Shown here piece by piece: positions 63,335 to 64,000 of a stretch of DNA of 64,000 nt. Position 1 is the first letter of the stretch. Every line of letters starts with the position of its first letter. The notes beneath the pieces were generated by a model, which was given only the letters and a program-made list of their open reading frames with translations, was not told the origin of the DNA and ran no database searches. Both the position numbers and the translations under genes were made by a program. The DNA comes from an uncultured Collinsella sp. (GTDB lineage: Bacteria; Actinomycetota; Coriobacteriia; Coriobacteriales; Coriobacteriaceae), in contig UQTD01000001.1 in NCBI GenBank assembly GCA_900543845.1, positions 78,784 to 142,783 on the forward strand, written 5' to 3'.

Positions 63335-64000
63335 GGATTGGCAACACCTATTTGGACGATTCCGGGAGGGACAGCCCCGCCTTCCGGAACTCGACCGGCG
63401 ACATGTAGCCTAGTGTCGAGTGGATCCTGAAGTTGTTGTACCAGTGCACGTAGTCAGAGAGCTTGGACCGGAGCTCGCGCGTCGTTCCGAACGACGCGCG
63501 GTGGATGAGCTCGGCCTTCAGTATCCTGTTTGTCGACTCGTCGACGGCGTTGTCGTAGGGGCAGCCCTTGGCCGACAGCGACCTCTCTATGCCGAAGGTC
63601 TCGAGCATCAAGTCGACCTCGGCGTTGTCGAACTCGCTGCCGCGGTCCGTGTGGAAGACCTCGATGTCCGAGATGGGGAGGGAGAGCGTCGCGAACGCCG
63701 ACTTGACCAGCCGGGCATCCTTCCTGGGCCCGGCGGAGTGGCCGACGATCTCCCTGTTGCAGGGGTCGACGAGCAGGCAGACGTAGTTCCACGAGGCCCC
63801 GACGCGCACGTAGGTCAGGTCGCTGCATATATGGGTGCGCGGCGCCCTGCCGCCGAAGCCGCGCGCGACGACGTTCGGCACGTCGGCCTCGTTGACCGCC
63901 CCGGGTGCACCCTGAACCTCTTCCTGCCGTAAGCGCTGACCAGTCCGTTCTCCCTCATGATGCGGCAGACCCGGCGCCGGCTGACGGTGACGCCCGACCT
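63335..64000 (-). mobile_element. IS3-family element, partial (runs off the window)
   Basis: One end lies near 63335, just after the transposase stop; the other end is outside the window. It is inserted in the IS256-type gene in the opposite direction. Confidence 0.7.
63348..64000 (-). pseudogene. IS3-family transposase (OrfB), frameshifted and partial
   Basis: From 63899 down to 63348 the frame encodes the rve/DDE core: SDLTYV (first D), FHTDRGSEFD (second D), DESTNR (E), and ends TLGYMSPVEFRKAG. From 64000 to about 63903 a different frame encodes the preceding HTH_21 region (VSRRRVCRIMRENGLVSAYGRKRFRVHPG). The two join at a run of four G residues, where one base appears to be missing. The rest of the gene is outside the window. 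Confidence 0.82.

Overview
The window reads as a core chromosomal segment of a high-GC gut actinobacterium of the class Coriobacteriia, most likely Collinsella or a close relative. I infer this from protein sequence style, frequent GTG and TTG starts with strong Shine-Dalgarno sites, and the set of cell-envelope and aromatic genes. It could not be checked by a database search.

Layout. Positions 1-1.2 kb hold the 3' end of adhE and a small phosphotransferase. From 1.26 to 11.4 kb the minus strand carries a translation and isoprenoid/lipid block: proS, ispG, an M50 protease, dxr, cdsA, uppS, frr, pyrH, tsf, rpsB. Dxr and IspG are MEP-pathway enzymes, UppS makes the lipid carrier for wall synthesis, and CdsA makes CDP-diacylglycerol. 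Next, still on the minus strand, come xerC, trmFO, dprA, comM-like, yraN, rnhB and rplS (11.6-18.2 kb). These are followed by ppdK with its kinase/phosphatase ppsR, then glyS and glyQ, and a lepB-trmD-rimM-khpA-rpsP group (18.4-28.0 kb). dinB is the single plus-strand gene in this part (28.2-29.5 kb). A minus-strand run follows: rsfS, yqeK, nadD, obgE, rpmA, rplU, then a DUF2344 protein, a B12-type radical SAM protein, a DUF697-like membrane protein, and the rod-shape cluster rodA-pbp2-mreD-mreC-mreB. After that come a TPR membrane protein, a cyclophilin, a zinc-ribbon membrane protein, a CtpE-type P-ATPase and tRNA-Arg(CCG) (29.5-49.5 kb).

From 49.6 to 58.1 kb the plus strand holds an aromatic cluster: DAHP synthase, tyrA, aroB, aroA, aroC, pheA, an aroE-aroK fusion and aroQ. 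Together they encode every step from erythrose-4-phosphate and PEP to chorismate, plus the prephenate branches toward phenylalanine and tyrosine, lacking only an aminotransferase. UDP-galactopyranose mutase (glf) follows.

The last 4.6 kb (59.3-64 kb) is accessory DNA. Three copies of a hairpin repeat of about 130 bp flank a two-gene AAA-ATPase/RloB module that resembles the AbiL-type abortive-infection pair. Beyond it lie a DUF2188 gene and a nested insertion: an IS3-family element sits inside the start of an IS256-family transposase gene, and its own transposase reading frame is broken. The most unusual points are the apparent ATA start of xerC, the winged-helix-like insert in the M50 protease, the repeat-flanked RloB module, and a terminator-like hairpin in the leader of the aromatic operon.
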